Shown one piece after another: positions 1-10,524 of a stretch of DNA of 64,000 nucleotides. Within the stretch, counting starts at the first letter, position 1. Every line of letters starts with the position of its first letter. The notes beneath the pieces are model-generated. The model did no database searches, was not told where the DNA came from, and saw only the letters and a list, made by a program, of their open reading frames with translations. Location: assembly GCA_938008435.1 (NCBI GenBank), contig CALLKK010000008.1, forward strand, positions 1 through 64,000, given 5' to 3'. Origin of the DNA: an uncultured Steroidobacter sp. Lineage in GTDB: Bacteria > Pseudomonadota > Gammaproteobacteria > Steroidobacterales > Steroidobacteraceae. The translations under genes and the position numbers were made by a program.

Positions 1-1
1 C

Positions 2-226
2 CGCTCACCTACCTGCCGAGATCAACAACGTTCGGAGATTCTAGTTATCGACTGTCTACTTGACGGGGAAGCTTACGAAACGATCGACGTTATCCGGAAG
101 GTCCTAGCGGACCGAACGATCCCAGATCCCGCCGATTTCAATGTGATCCTCACTTTGTTGGCCTCATCGCTAGTCGCAATCCTCGCACTCGTGAAACCTT
201 CAATCGAGCTCGGGAACAAACTATGA
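2..226 (+). CDS. C-terminal end of an unknown protein (partial)
   Basis: An open frame enters from before the window and stops with TGA at 224-226, giving about 74 residues. It contains a hydrophobic stretch near residues 50-66 (ILTLLASSLVAILALV) that could be one membrane segment, and ends in a short hydrophilic tail. I do not recognise a family. The base composition is visibly less GC-rich than the genes from 1,100 onward, and third positions are less G/C-biased, so it may belong to a transferred segment. The start is outside the window, so length and function are unknown. It could still be a chance open frame. Confidence 0.35.
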   Translation, partial: RSPTCRDQQRSEILVIDCLLDGEAYETIDVIRKVLADRTIPDPADFNVILTLLASSLVAILALVKPSIELGNKL

Positions 227-611
227 ACATGATTGGCGACCTCCTTGTGTCAGACCGTCGCATCTTCGAGTCTCTCACGACAGAACCTGCCTGTTAGGCG
301 AGACCTTCAGAAGCGACGCTCGCATGCCGCGGAACTCCAACTAGTAGATTTCAGATGAGGGAGCAGAAAAACATAAACAAAGAACTAGCGGGCATTGGTT
401 GGGGCAGCAACAACCCATGTGGCCGGACGAGGATCTCAATAAGATCATTCTGCATGGAACGCGGATCTTGCCTAGAGTTTTCGAGCGCATGAGTGAATGG
501 GGAAACCCGGAACTGGATTGTGCAATCCACAGGCGGCAGCACGCCGAGTGGAAACAAGCCCACTCAAGAGCGCTCGTCTCGCAAAGTCCTGGCGTTTGCA
601 AGTGCTTGATT
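227..611. other. Gene-poor stretch, no supported gene
   Basis: I see no convincing gene here. Open frames on both strands (for example 399-746 on the plus strand) run into the tRNA-derived repeat, have no family resemblance that I can recognise and lack a clear ribosome binding site. Composition is less GC-rich than the core genes, consistent with the decayed edge of a mobile element next to tRNA-Ser(GGA). Confidence 0.4.
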
Positions 612-742
612 TGGCGGAGAGGGTGGGATTGCACTCGGCACATCCATGTGCCTCGCCCTACGGGCAGCCTGAAGGCTGTGCGAAATTGCTATCCATGCAA
701 TTTCGTCGAACCCACGAACGTTCGTGGGTTCTGTAATCCCAC
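612..742 (-). repeat. tRNA-Ser 3'-end fragment interrupted in the T loop by hairpins (copy 1)
   Basis: On the minus strand this reads as the T arm and acceptor end of tRNA-Ser. Plus-strand 612-629 matches the tRNA-Ser(GGA) 3' end and 706-718 matches its T-stem side, but 76 bp (630-705) lie between them inside the T loop. The insert folds into consecutive hairpins: GCACAT/ATGTGC, CAGCCT/AGGCTG and GAAATTGC/GCAATTTC. A 24-bp palindrome at 708-731 follows, and GTGGGATT/AATCCCAC closes the whole unit. The same arrangement recurs at 52,512-52,641. Confidence 0.7.
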
Positions 743-749
743 CTAGGGC

Positions 750-886
<137 letters not shown>

Positions 887-962
887 CGAATCCAAATCTG
901 TTCTCCTGCTGTTACGTCGTTTCGGCTTCGACGTGGCGCTGGACCGTCCAGCGCGTTACTCC

Positions 963-984
963 GCACGTCCATGTGCTTCGCCCC
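963..984. repeat. Third copy of the GCAC-TCCATGTGC hairpin motif
   Basis: GCACGTCCATGTGCTTCGCCCC here matches, with few differences, the motif in the two interrupted tRNA fragments (638-658 and 52,538-52,557). It is followed by further inverted repeats (CCCCGTTGGGG and a GATCG...CGATC stem to about 1,020). It carries no tRNA sequence, so the hairpin motif can exist without the tRNA part. Confidence 0.5.
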
Positions 985-1098
985 GTTGGGGCCGATCGTC
1001 GAGCGCCGCTCGCCGATCGTTCAAGTCCGCATTAAGCGACTCAGTCGACCGTTCGGTTCGGCCACTGCCCCCTCACCGGGGGTAGGGCGCGTATTCTA

Positions 1099-1986
1099 TC
1101 AGGCAAAAGCGATTCCGGCCGCCTGAAGTGCTTCGAGCACTTGCCCGTGGAACTGCGGGGAAAGCGGTGTCAGGGGCAGCCTGATGCCGTCCTCGATGAA
1201 TCCGAGCCGGGCGAGCGCCCACTTGACCGGGATCGGATTGGACTCCAGGAACAGGGCCCGGTGCAGGGGGCGGAGCGACTCGTGCAACTGTCGCGCAAGC
1301 TCGGCGTTGCCTTCGCGGGCCGCTGCGATGGCCGAGCGGACCTGCCGCGGGGCCACATTGGCGGTCACGGAAATGACGCCGTGGAAGCCGGCCAGCGTGC
1401 TTTCGACGGCAATGTCGTCGTCGCCGCTCAAGAGGGCGAACCGCTCGTGGTTGCCGAGCAGTCGCAGGAGCTCGCGGTTGCGCTCCAGGGAGCCGCTTGC
1501 TTCCTTGATGCCCACGATATTGTCGATCGCGGCCAAGCGCACGACGGTCTCGGGCTTCATGTCGCAAGCAGTGCGTCCGGGGACGTTATATAGAATGAGC
1601 GGCACGTCCACGGCTTCGGCGATCGTCTTGTAGTGGCGGTATAGCCCTTCCTGCGTCGGCTTGTTGTAGTAGGGGGTCACGAGCAGGCAGGCATCGACCC
1701 CGACGTCTTGCGCAAGCTTGGTCCACTCGATGGCTTCGCTGGTCGAGTTCGCGCCGGTTCCTGCGATGACGGGAACGCGCTTGGCCGACTTGGCAACGAC
1801 GCGCTGGACGACCTCGATGTGCTCGTCGATATCCAAGGTCGGGGACTCGCCGGTCGTACCGACCGCGACGATGCCGTCCGTGCCGTTGCTGATCTGGAAT
1901 TCGACGAGACGATCGAGCGCGTCGAAGTCCACAGCCCCGTCAGCCCGCATGGGGGTGACGATGGCTACGATGCTGCCGCTAAACAT
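1099..1986 (-). CDS. dapA: 4-hydroxy-tetrahydrodipicolinate synthase
   Basis: Condenses pyruvate with aspartate semialdehyde in the first committed step of the lysine and diaminopimelate pathway, in the cytosol. At 295 residues it has the normal family length and a TIM-barrel pattern. GTTGES (43-48), the tyrosine of YNVPGRT (133) and the Schiff-base lysine of GIKEASG (Lys161) are all present. The start ATG gives the standard N-terminus MFSGSIVAIVTP. The gene is divergent from gcvR, the same arrangement as in Escherichia coli, but bamC does not follow it here; the next feature downstream is tRNA-Ser. The function is secure from the catalytic motifs. Confidence 0.97.
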   Translation of the reverse strand: MFSGSIVAIVTPMRADGAVDFDALDRLVEFQISNGTDGIVAVGTTGESPTLDIDEHIEVVQRVVAKSAKRVPVIAGTGANSTSEAIEWTKLAQDVGVDACLLVTPYYNKPTQEGLYRHYKTIAEAVDVPLILYNVPGRTACDMKPETVVRLAAIDNIVGIKEASGSLERNRELLRLLGNHERFALLSGDDDIAVESTLAGFHGVISVTANVAPRQVRSAIAAAREGNAELARQLHESLRPLHRALFLESNPIPVKWALARLGFIEDGIRLPLTPLSPQFHGQVLEALQAAGIAFA

Positions 1987-2226
1987 GACGTGAGATGGGC
2001 CGTCGAAGGCAAGCTGGAAAAAAGGTGTCAGATCCTACTGGCGCGCCGCAGGGCGAGCAAGCGCAAGGATAGCCGCTCGTGCGTACTCCTTGTAAACTGC
2101 CGCGCTTGGCCACCCGCGCAGAGCCCGTCGTGCCTGCGGTCCGGCAGGCTGCGGTGGCTTCCCGCCCGCGGATGTTCGCTCGACGTTCTGCGCATGCAGA
2201 TTGTTGAACAAACTGAGTTTTTCTGA

Positions 2227-2754
2227 ATGCAGTTCCTCGTTATTTCGGCACTCGGCAGCGATCGTACCGGCCTCATCTACGACTTGACCCGCGTGGTCCT
2301 CGAGTGTGCCGGCAACATCGTCGACAGTCGCATGAGCGCCTTCGGCAACGAGTTTGCCATGCTCCTGCTGGTGTCGGGCAACTGGCACACGCTCGCCAAG
2401 CTCGAGACCGAGCTCAAGAAGCTGAGCGAGGCGACCGGGATCACCGTGAGCTTGCGCCGCACGGAGCAGCGTGCGCCGCGCAAGGACGTCGTGACGTATT
2501 CCGTCGACGTCGTGTCGCTCGATCAGCCGGGTATCGTGCACAATCTCGCGGGGTTCTTCAGCGCGCGCGGTATCGACATCGCCGAGCTCAACACCCGCAG
2601 CTATGCTGCGGCACATACCGGTGCGCCGATGTTCTCGGTGCAGATGATCGTGCACATTCCGGCCAAGATTCACATCGCATCGCTGCGCGAGGAGTTCCTG
2701 GATCTGTGCGACCAGCTCAACCTCGACGCGATTCTCGAGCCGGTCAAAGGCTGA
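2227..2754 (+). CDS. gcvR: GcvR-type double ACT-domain regulator
   Basis: A 175-residue protein with two ACT domains: one at about residues 1-75 (starting MQFLVISALGSDRTGLI) and one at about 90-170 (YSVDVVSLDQPGIVHNLAG). This is the architecture of GcvR, which binds glycine and restrains the GcvA activator of the glycine cleavage operon. The position, divergent from dapA and 27 bp before bcp, matches the E. coli order dapA | gcvR-bcp and supports the name. No gcv operon is in the window, so the regulatory target is inferred from the family only. Confidence 0.85.
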   Translation: MQFLVISALGSDRTGLIYDLTRVVLECAGNIVDSRMSAFGNEFAMLLLVSGNWHTLAKLETELKKLSEATGITVSLRRTEQRAPRKDVVTYSVDVVSLDQPGIVHNLAGFFSARGIDIAELNTRSYAAAHTGAPMFSVQMIVHIPAKIHIASLREEFLDLCDQLNLDAILEPVKG

Positions 2755-2781
2755 CGGAACAGGAAGGAGGATCGATCACAC

Positions 2782-3246
2782 ATGCCGGTTGTGTTGAACA
2801 AGAAAGTCCCCGCGTTCTCCTGCATCGCGACGGGCGGCAAGAAATGGAAGCTGAGCGATGCGGCCGGTAAGAAGCTCGTGATCTATTTCTACCCCAAGGA
2901 CAACACGGCGGGGTGCACGAAGGAAGGGGCCGACTTCCGCGACCTGTATCCTGCGTTCAAGAAGTGCGGCACCATCGTCGTCGGCGTCTCGCCGGACAGC
3001 CTGGCATCGCACGAGAAGTTCAAGGCCAAGATGGCATTTCCTTTCGAGCTGCTCTCGGACGAAGACCGGAGCCTTTGCGAGCTCTTCGGAGTGTGGAAGG
3101 AGAAAACCCTCTACGGCCGCAAGTACATGGGCGTCGAGCGCAGCACCTTTCTCATCGACGAGAAGGGCGTGCTCCGACGCGAGTGGCGCAAGGTCAAGGT
3201 GCCCGGCCACGCCGAAGAAGTGCTCGCGGCAGCGCAAGCGCTGTAA
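2782..3246 (+). CDS. bcp: Thioredoxin-dependent peroxiredoxin, Bcp/PrxQ family
   Basis: Reduces hydrogen peroxide and organic peroxides with thioredoxin as electron donor. The 154-residue protein has the AhpC/TSA fold signature and the peroxidatic cysteine in DNTAGCTKEG (Cys45), in place of the more common TPGCT. The resolving cysteine found five residues later in E. coli Bcp is missing (Gly-Ala here), so this is either a one-cysteine enzyme or uses a distant cysteine such as that in SLCELFG. A strong AAGGAGG lies upstream of the ATG. It is probably co-transcribed with gcvR. Confidence 0.93.
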   Translation: MPVVLNKKVPAFSCIATGGKKWKLSDAAGKKLVIYFYPKDNTAGCTKEGADFRDLYPAFKKCGTIVVGVSPDSLASHEKFKAKMAFPFELLSDEDRSLCELFGVWKEKTLYGRKYMGVERSTFLIDEKGVLRREWRKVKVPGHAEEVLAAAQAL

Positions 3247-3293
3247 CGCGGGCGGGCGCAACGACGGATCTCTCCACAGCCGACATACAGCCG

Positions 3294-4745
3294 ATGCCGA
3301 AGGCCCAAGTCTCCGATACGAAGCGTACGCGCGGGGCGCGCGAACGCGGCAAGCGTCGCATCTTCGTGCTCGACACGAACGTGTTGATGCACGATCCCAC
3401 GGCGATCTTCCGCTTCGAAGAGCACGACGTCTTCATCCCGATGACCGTGCTCGAAGAGCTCGACGCGGGCAAGAAAGGTCTTTCGGAAGCAGCGCGCAAT
3501 GTGCGCCAGGTCAGCCGTTTCCTCGACGAGCTGATGGCGAATGCGACCAAGGCGCAGATCGACCGCGGCCTCGAGCTGCCGTCGGCAAAGTATGTCAACG
3601 GCGGCAAGAAGCAGCCGACCGGCCGTCTGTTCTTTCAGACAAAGGTGTTGAACAGCGGTCTGCCCGACACGCTGCCCGGCCACGGTGCGGATAACGCCAT
3701 CCTCGCGCAGGCGCTCGCACTTCAGCAGGAGTATCCGGACGCGCGCGTCACGCTCGTGTCGAAGGACATCAACCTGCGCATCAAGGCCGCCATCATCGGC
3801 GTACACAGCGAGGACTACTACAGCGACAAGACGATCGAAGACGCCGATCTGCTGTACACGGGCTCGCAGGAGCTGCCGGCGGACTTCTGGGAGCGTCACG
3901 GCAAGAACATGCAGTCCTGGCAGGAGCAGGCCCGGACGTTCTATCGCGTGCAGGGACCGATGACGCGCGAGTGGCACGTCAATCAATTCCTTTATCAGAA
4001 GGACTCCGACGGCTTCGAAGCCATCGTGCGCTCCGTGGACGAGCGCGGCTGCGTGCTCGAGCTCGTGCGCGACTATCGTACCGAGCGGCACAGCGTTTGG
4101 GGCATCACCGCGCGCAATCGCGAGCAGAACTTCGCGCTCAATTTGCTGCTCGATCCGCAGATCGACTTCGTGACGATCTTGGGACCGGCGGGCACGGGCA
4201 AGACGTTGCTCACGCTCGCAGCAGGGCTCGCGCAGACGCTCGAGAGCAATCGTTACAGCGAGATCATCATGACGCGCGTGACGATCCCGCTCGGCGAGGA
4301 CATCGGCTTCTTGCCGGGCACCGAAGAAGAGAAGATGGAGCCTTGGATGGGCGCGCTGATGGATAATCTCGAGGTCCTCACGCAAAGCCAGGAAGGCGGT
4401 AATTGGGGACGCGCCGCGACGAACGACCTCTTGCGCAATCGCATCAAGATCCGCTCGCTCAATTTCATGCGCGGGCGCACGTTCCTCAATCGTTTTCTGA
4501 TCCTCGACGAAGCGCAGAACCTCACGCCCAAGCAGATGAAGGCGCTCGTGACGCGCGCCGGCCCGGGCACGAAGCTCGTTTGCCTCGGCAACATCGCGCA
4601 GATCGACACGCCGTATCTCACGGAGACGACGTCCGGGCTCACTTACGTCGTCAATCGCTTCCGCGGCTGGCCGCATGCCGGGCACATCACGCTCATGCGC
4701 GGCGAGCGCTCGCGCCTCGCCGATTACGCGTCGGAGATTCTGTAG
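3294..4745 (+). CDS. PIN-domain and PhoH-family ATPase (PhoH2/YlaK type)
   Basis: A 483-residue two-domain protein. Residues about 22-150 are a PIN ribonuclease domain (RRIFVLDTNVLMHDP with the first acidic residue Asp27). Residues about 270-483 are a PhoH ATPase with Walker A GPAGTGKT (297-304) and Walker B FLILDEAQN. PhoH2 proteins are described as RNA helicase-ribonucleases; the cellular substrate here is unknown. I chose the ATG at 3,294 because the MPKAQ... N-terminus fits the family, while the longer open frame upstream overlaps bcp. It lies 47 bp after bcp, in the same direction. Confidence 0.9.
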   Translation: MPKAQVSDTKRTRGARERGKRRIFVLDTNVLMHDPTAIFRFEEHDVFIPMTVLEELDAGKKGLSEAARNVRQVSRFLDELMANATKAQIDRGLELPSAKYVNGGKKQPTGRLFFQTKVLNSGLPDTLPGHGADNAILAQALALQQEYPDARVTLVSKDINLRIKAAIIGVHSEDYYSDKTIEDADLLYTGSQELPADFWERHGKNMQSWQEQARTFYRVQGPMTREWHVNQFLYQKDSDGFEAIVRSVDERGCVLELVRDYRTERHSVWGITARNREQNFALNLLLDPQIDFVTILGPAGTGKTLLTLAAGLAQTLESNRYSEIIMTRVTIPLGEDIGFLPGTEEEKMEPWMGALMDNLEVLTQSQEGGNWGRAATNDLLRNRIKIRSLNFMRGRTFLNRFLILDEAQNLTPKQMKALVTRAGPGTKLVCLGNIAQIDTPYLTETTSGLTYVVNRFRGWPHAGHITLMRGERSRLADYASEIL

Positions 4746-4777
4746 TCGGAGGCGTGCCGGCAGTCGGCGTACTAGCA

Positions 4778-5242
4778 ATGGCGAAATCCAAACAGAACTG
4801 GCAGCTCACTCAGCTCGGCCGCAAGGTCGCGTTTCCCGAATCGCCGGAAAAGGCCGTGCTCGAGCGCGTGCCCAATCCGCATCCGGGCAAGGTGTATCTC
4901 GTGCGCTTCGCGGCGCCGGAGTTCACCTCGCTGTGCCCGATCACGGGGCAGCCGGACTTCGCGCACCTCGTCATCGACTACTGCCCGCGCCGTTGGATCG
5001 TCGAGAGCAAGTCGCTCAAGCTGTTCCTCGGCTCCTTCCGCAACCACGGCGCATTTCACGAGGACTGCACGCTCATGATCGCCGAGCGGTTGGTCGATCT
5101 TCTGTCGCCGCGCTGGTTGCGCATCGGCGGGTACTGGTACCCGCGCGGCGGGATGCCGATCGACGTGTTCTGGCAGACGGGTGCGCCGCCGAAAGGGCTG
5201 TGGATCCCCGACCAAGGGGTGCCTGCGTATCGCGGGCGCTGA
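4778..5242 (+). CDS. queF: NADPH-dependent 7-cyano-7-deazaguanine reductase
   Basis: Reduces the nitrile preQ0 to preQ1 in queuosine synthesis, a tRNA modification pathway. The 154-residue length marks it as the short, single-domain QueF type. The catalytic cysteine is in SLCPITGQPDF (Cys53), with the proton-donating aspartate at 60 and the glutamate of FRNHGAFHEDC at 95. The start is the ATG at 4,778, 32 bp after the PhoH-like gene; the ribosome binding site is weak. It may be co-transcribed with the gene upstream. 4.5S RNA on the other strand ends just downstream. Confidence 0.95.
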   Translation: MAKSKQNWQLTQLGRKVAFPESPEKAVLERVPNPHPGKVYLVRFAAPEFTSLCPITGQPDFAHLVIDYCPRRWIVESKSLKLFLGSFRNHGAFHEDCTLMIAERLVDLLSPRWLRIGGYWYPRGGMPIDVFWQTGAPPKGLWIPDQGVPAYRGR

Positions 5243-5271
5243 GGCGGTCCGAAGAGGGGGCAGAGAAGGGC

Positions 5272-5383
<112 letters not shown>

Positions 5384-5585
5384 ATCGAATCGGCGTGGTC
5401 GCCCACGAGACGGCTCGGGCGTCGCGCGGACGCCGAGCGGGCCGCGGACTATAACGTAACTGCGCAGACCGCGCGACTCTCGCGCACGGGCGTCCGCGCC
5501 GCCACAGGCGCCGGCCCGGTTGTGTAGAATCGGGCCCCTCGCTGTCGACACATTTGCTATCCGCCGCTTCGAATTCCAGAGCCAC

Positions 5586-7196
<1,611 letters not shown>

Positions 7197-7268
7197 CCGA
7201 CGCGCCGCAGATCACGCTACGAGGCGACGGGAAGGGCGCTTCGTCACGCACATCAACTGGAGCAGTCC

Positions 7269-7595
7269 ATGAAAGGCAATATCGGCAACTTGATGAAGCA
7301 GGCGCAGCAGATGCAGGCGAACGTGCAGCGTGCGCAGGCAGAGATCGCAGCGCTCGAAGTCACGGGCGAAGCCGGCGGCGGCATGGCGAAGATCGTCATG
7401 ACGGGTCGCTATCAGGTGAAGCGCGTGACGTTGGATCCGTCGATCGTGAGCAGCGACGACAAGGACATGCTCGAAGATCTCGTGGCGGCGGCGATCAACG
7501 ACGCCGTGCAGAAGGTCGAGCGCGCCACGCAAGAGAAGATGGCAAGCGTCATGGGCAACCTGAGCTTGCCGCCCGGGTTCAAGTTGCCGTTCTGA
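7269..7595 (+). CDS. ybaB: YbaB/EbfC nucleoid-associated protein
   Basis: A 108-residue protein beginning MKGNIGNLMKQAQQMQ, with the helix-rich N-terminus and the VTGEAGGGM...VKITMTG-like core of the YbaB/EbfC family. These proteins form dimers that bind DNA and affect nucleoid structure. The gene lies between dnaX and recR, its usual place, and is probably co-transcribed with them. GGAGC lies seven bases before the ATG. Confidence 0.95.
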   Translation: MKGNIGNLMKQAQQMQANVQRAQAEIAALEVTGEAGGGMAKIVMTGRYQVKRVTLDPSIVSSDDKDMLEDLVAAAINDAVQKVERATQEKMASVMGNLSLPPGFKLPF

Positions 7596-7703
7596 ATCAG
7601 AGTCACGAATCGACGCGCGAACGAAGCGACGACGTCCATGCAGCGTAGGTGCTACATGCCCGCTGCGTAGCGGTGCAACGCTTCGTTCCCTCTCAATCGC
7701 TCC

Positions 7704-8303
7704 ATGCTCTATCCAGCCTCGCTCGTGCGTCTCATCGAAGCGCTCCGCTGTCTGCCCGGTGTCGGGCCGAAGTCGGCGCAGCGGATGGCGTTTCACTTGC
7801 TGGAAAAGGACCGCGATGCGGCGACCGCGCTCGCCGAAGCGCTGCACACCGCCGCACGGTCGATCGGCCGCTGCCGTCGCTGCCGCATGTTCGCAGAGGC
7901 GGATTTCTGCCCGATCTGCGCGTCGCCTGCGCGCGATCGCACCGTGTTGTGCGTCGTCGAATCGCCCGCGGACGTGGCTGCGGTCGAGCAGTCGGGCAGC
8001 TATCGCGGCACCTACTTCGTGTTGATGGGCCATCTCTCGCCGCTCGACGGCATCGGGCCGGAGCAACTTGGTTTCAGGGAGCTCGAGGCGCTGCTCGCGT
8101 CGAACGAAGTGCAGGAAGTGATCCTTGCGACGAACACGACCGTGGAGGGCGACGCCACGGCGCATGTGATCGCCGAGCTGGCCGCGCGTCATCGCGTCAA
8201 GGCAAGCCGCATCGCACATGGCGTGCCGGTCGGAGGCGAGCTCGAATACGTCGATGGCGGTACGTTGGCGCACGCGATCGCCGGGCGGCAGGCGATCAGT
8301 TGA
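7704..8303 (+). CDS. recR: Recombination mediator RecR
   Basis: Works with RecF and RecO to load RecA on gapped single-stranded DNA. The 199-residue protein has the helix-hairpin-helix near residues 14-30 (LRCLPGVGPKSAQRMAFHLL), the four-cysteine zinc finger (Cys57, 60, 69, 72), and a Toprim domain with CVVESPADVAAVE. Length and domain order are normal for the family. It follows ybaB by 108 bp in the same direction. Confidence 0.97.
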   Translation: MLYPASLVRLIEALRCLPGVGPKSAQRMAFHLLEKDRDAATALAEALHTAARSIGRCRRCRMFAEADFCPICASPARDRTVLCVVESPADVAAVEQSGSYRGTYFVLMGHLSPLDGIGPEQLGFRELEALLASNEVQEVILATNTTVEGDATAHVIAELAARHRVKASRIAHGVPVGGELEYVDGGTLAHAIAGRQAIS

Positions 8304-8350
8304 GGCCTTTCAAGGATAGAACGCGCGCGTTCCCGATCCTGAGTTTACTC

Positions 8351-9274
8351 CTACCTGCGCCGCTCATATTCCGGCGCAATCTCGCGCATGATGTTCAGCA
8401 AGCGCTTGTAGCTTTCGTAGCGGCGCGCGGCGATGGCGCCTGTTTCGACGGCGGCCGTGACGGCGCAGCCGGGCTCGCGCAGATGTAGACAATTGTTGAA
8501 GCGGCACTGCGGCGCGAGCTTCATGATCTCAGGCCACCCGGTCTGCACGTTGGCATCTTCGAGCGGCGGCGGAGCGAAGTCGCGCACGCCGGGCGAATCG
8601 ATGAGCTCGCCGCCGGTCGGAATACGGAAGAGAGCGGTGGACACCGTGGTGTGTCGACCCTCGCGCGTCGATGCTGAAATCTCGCGCGTGGCCCGTCCCG
8701 ATTCGGGAACGAGCTGATTGGTGAGGCTCGACTTGCCGACGCCAGATTGCCCCACGAGCATCATGGCCTCACCGCGCGCACGTTCGCGCAGCGGATCGAC
8801 GCTCTTGGAGTCGTGCGCGGAGAGCTCGATGACCTCGTAGCCCGCCTGGCGATATTCATCGATCGAGGCGGCAAATTCTGGCGCACGCGCGCCAGGCAAA
8901 TCGCACTTGTTCACGACGATGAACCCGGCGATGCCGGCATAAGCGGCGGCGGCAAGATACCGATCCGCGATGAACGGATCGGGTGCAGGTTCCGGGGCGA
9001 TCACGACGGCGAGCAGCGTCAGATTCGCCGCAAGCGGCTCGGTTCGTCCACGGCTATCGGTGCGGGCGAACAAGGTTCGCCGTGGCGCCACTGCGACGAC
9101 GCGCGGCACGTCTTGGCGTTGTGAGGTTTCACGGATGCGCACGATATCGCCGCAGACGCACGACAAACGTTTGCCGAAGATCTCGGCGGGGCTGCGCCGT
9201 CCGCTGTGGTCCTCGACGATGACGCGCCGTCCGAAACACTCGACGACGCGCGCTTCATGCTCGATCGCACTCAT
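8351..9274 (-). CDS. rsgA: Ribosome small subunit-dependent GTPase RsgA
   Basis: Acts late in 30S ribosomal subunit maturation. The 307-residue protein has an OB-fold at about 1-75, then a circularly permuted GTPase with motifs in the order G4 NKCD (122-125), G1 GQSGVGKSS (175-183) and G3 DSPG (226-229). A zinc knuckle (Cys257, Cys262, His264, Cys270) follows. The ATG at 9,274 overlaps the stop of the upstream M48 protease gene as ATGA, which fixes the start and implies translational coupling; a longer frame upstream is not supported. Confidence 0.96.
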   Translation of the reverse strand: MSAIEHEARVVECFGRRVIVEDHSGRRSPAEIFGKRLSCVCGDIVRIRETSQRQDVPRVVAVAPRRTLFARTDSRGRTEPLAANLTLLAVVIAPEPAPDPFIADRYLAAAAYAGIAGFIVVNKCDLPGARAPEFAASIDEYRQAGYEVIELSAHDSKSVDPLRERARGEAMMLVGQSGVGKSSLTNQLVPESGRATREISASTREGRHTTVSTALFRIPTGGELIDSPGVRDFAPPPLEDANVQTGWPEIMKLAPQCRFNNCLHLREPGCAVTAAVETGAIAARRYESYKRLLNIMREIAPEYERRR

Positions 9275-10524
9275 GCGTGCTCGCGGGCGAGCGTTTGCAG
9301 CTTCGCGATGCGCACGAGCGCGGGCGGATGGGAGTCGTAGAACGCCGAGTGCAGCGTATCCGGCGTCAGCGTCGTGGCATTGTCGCGATAGAGCTTGACG
9401 AGCGCTTCGGCGAGCTGGCGCGCATCGGCGTATCGAGAGGCGAACTCGTCGGCCTCGAACTCGTGTTTGCGCGACCACCACGCGCCGAGCGGCGTGAAGA
9501 AGAAGGTGAAAGCGGGCAGCACGAACATGAACAGCAGCAACGCGGTGTGGGGGGCGGCATTGCCGACGCCGAGCGCAGCGTAGAACTCGGGCCAGCGCGC
9601 GAGCGCGCCGAGCACGGCGAGAGCGGCGAAACCGATCACGAGCGAGAGCAGCAGGCGCGCACGCACGTGATGCAGCTTGAAGTGCCCGAGCTCATGGGCG
9701 AGCACCGCTTCGATCTCGTCCGCCTGCAAGCGCTCGAGCAACGTGTCGAAGAACACGATACGTTTGTTGCGTCCGACGCCGGTGAAATAAGCGTTGCCGT
9801 GCACCGAACGGCGCGAGCCGTCCATGACGAACACGCCCTTGGCGGAAAAACCGCAGCGTTCGAGGAGCGCCTCCGCACGACGTTTGAGCTCTTCGTCCGC
9901 GAGCGGCGTGAACTTGTTGAAGAGGGGTGCGATGAACGTCGGCCACGCCCAGGTTACGAAGACCGTGAACGCTACCCACACGACCCACGCGTAGACCCAC
10001 CACCACGTGCCGGCGCGTTCCATGAGAAAGAGCACGACGAAGACGAGCGGCGCGCCGAGCACGAGGCTCACGAGCAGGCTCTTGATGAGATCGGCAACGA
10101 AGATTCTGGGCGTCATGCGATTGAAGCCGAAGCGGGCTTCGATCACGAAGGTGCGCCAGATGGAAAGGGGCAGATCGAGCGCCGCGATCAGAATGAGGGT
10201 GGTGAGCACGACGAGCGTGCCGTGCGCGACGCTCGGCAGCGCGGCGTGCATCCAGGCGCGGTCGATCGCATCGATGCCGCCGCCCAGCGTGAAAGCCAAG
10301 GCGATCGCAAGCTCGAGCAGCACGTCCCAGCGATTGAGTCGGCCGAGCGCCAACGTGTAGTCGGCTGCTTTCTGATGAGCGGCGAGCTCGATCTGCGCGG
10401 CGAACGCTTCCGGAACGCGATCGCGGTGGCGACGGACGGCGGCGCTCTGTCGCAGGCTGAGCCACCAGCGTGTGGCCGCCACGCTGACCAGTGCGACGAC
10501 GAAGATGACCGTAAACCAGTGCAT
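9271..10524 (-). CDS. M48-family integral membrane zinc endopeptidase (Ste24/CAAX type)
   Basis: A 417-residue protein with several hydrophobic segments (start MHWFTVIFVV, then about 4-6 helices) and the metalloprotease motif HELGH at 277-281, with the third zinc ligand in KHEFEADEFA. This is the Ste24-like layout, where helices surround the catalytic chamber in the inner membrane. The substrate is unknown. The ATG at 10,524 was preferred over upstream starts because it begins directly at the first membrane helix. It is divergent from orn and coupled to rsgA downstream. Confidence 0.92.
   Translation of the reverse strand: MHWFTVIFVVALVSVAATRWWLSLRQSAAVRRHRDRVPEAFAAQIELAAHQKAADYTLALGRLNRWDVLLELAIALAFTLGGGIDAIDRAWMHAALPSVAHGTLVVLTTLILIAALDLPLSIWRTFVIEARFGFNRMTPRIFVADLIKSLLVSLVLGAPLVFVVLFLMERAGTWWWVYAWVVWVAFTVFVTWAWPTFIAPLFNKFTPLADEELKRRAEALLERCGFSAKGVFVMDGSRRSVHGNAYFTGVGRNKRIVFFDTLLERLQADEIEAVLAHELGHFKLHHVRARLLLSLVIGFAALAVLGALARWPEFYAALGVGNAAPHTALLLFMFVLPAFTFFFTPLGAWWSRKHEFEADEFASRYADARQLAEALVKLYRDNATTLTPDTLHSAFYDSHPPALVRIAKLQTLAREHA

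Noticed and set aside
399..746. Possible 115-residue protein near the window start
   Set aside because: It runs through the interrupted tRNA repeat, has no good ribosome binding site and no recognisable domain.
1987..2226. Glycine riboswitch before gcvR
   Set aside because: The conserved core words of the glycine aptamer are not visible, and GcvR is not a usual target.
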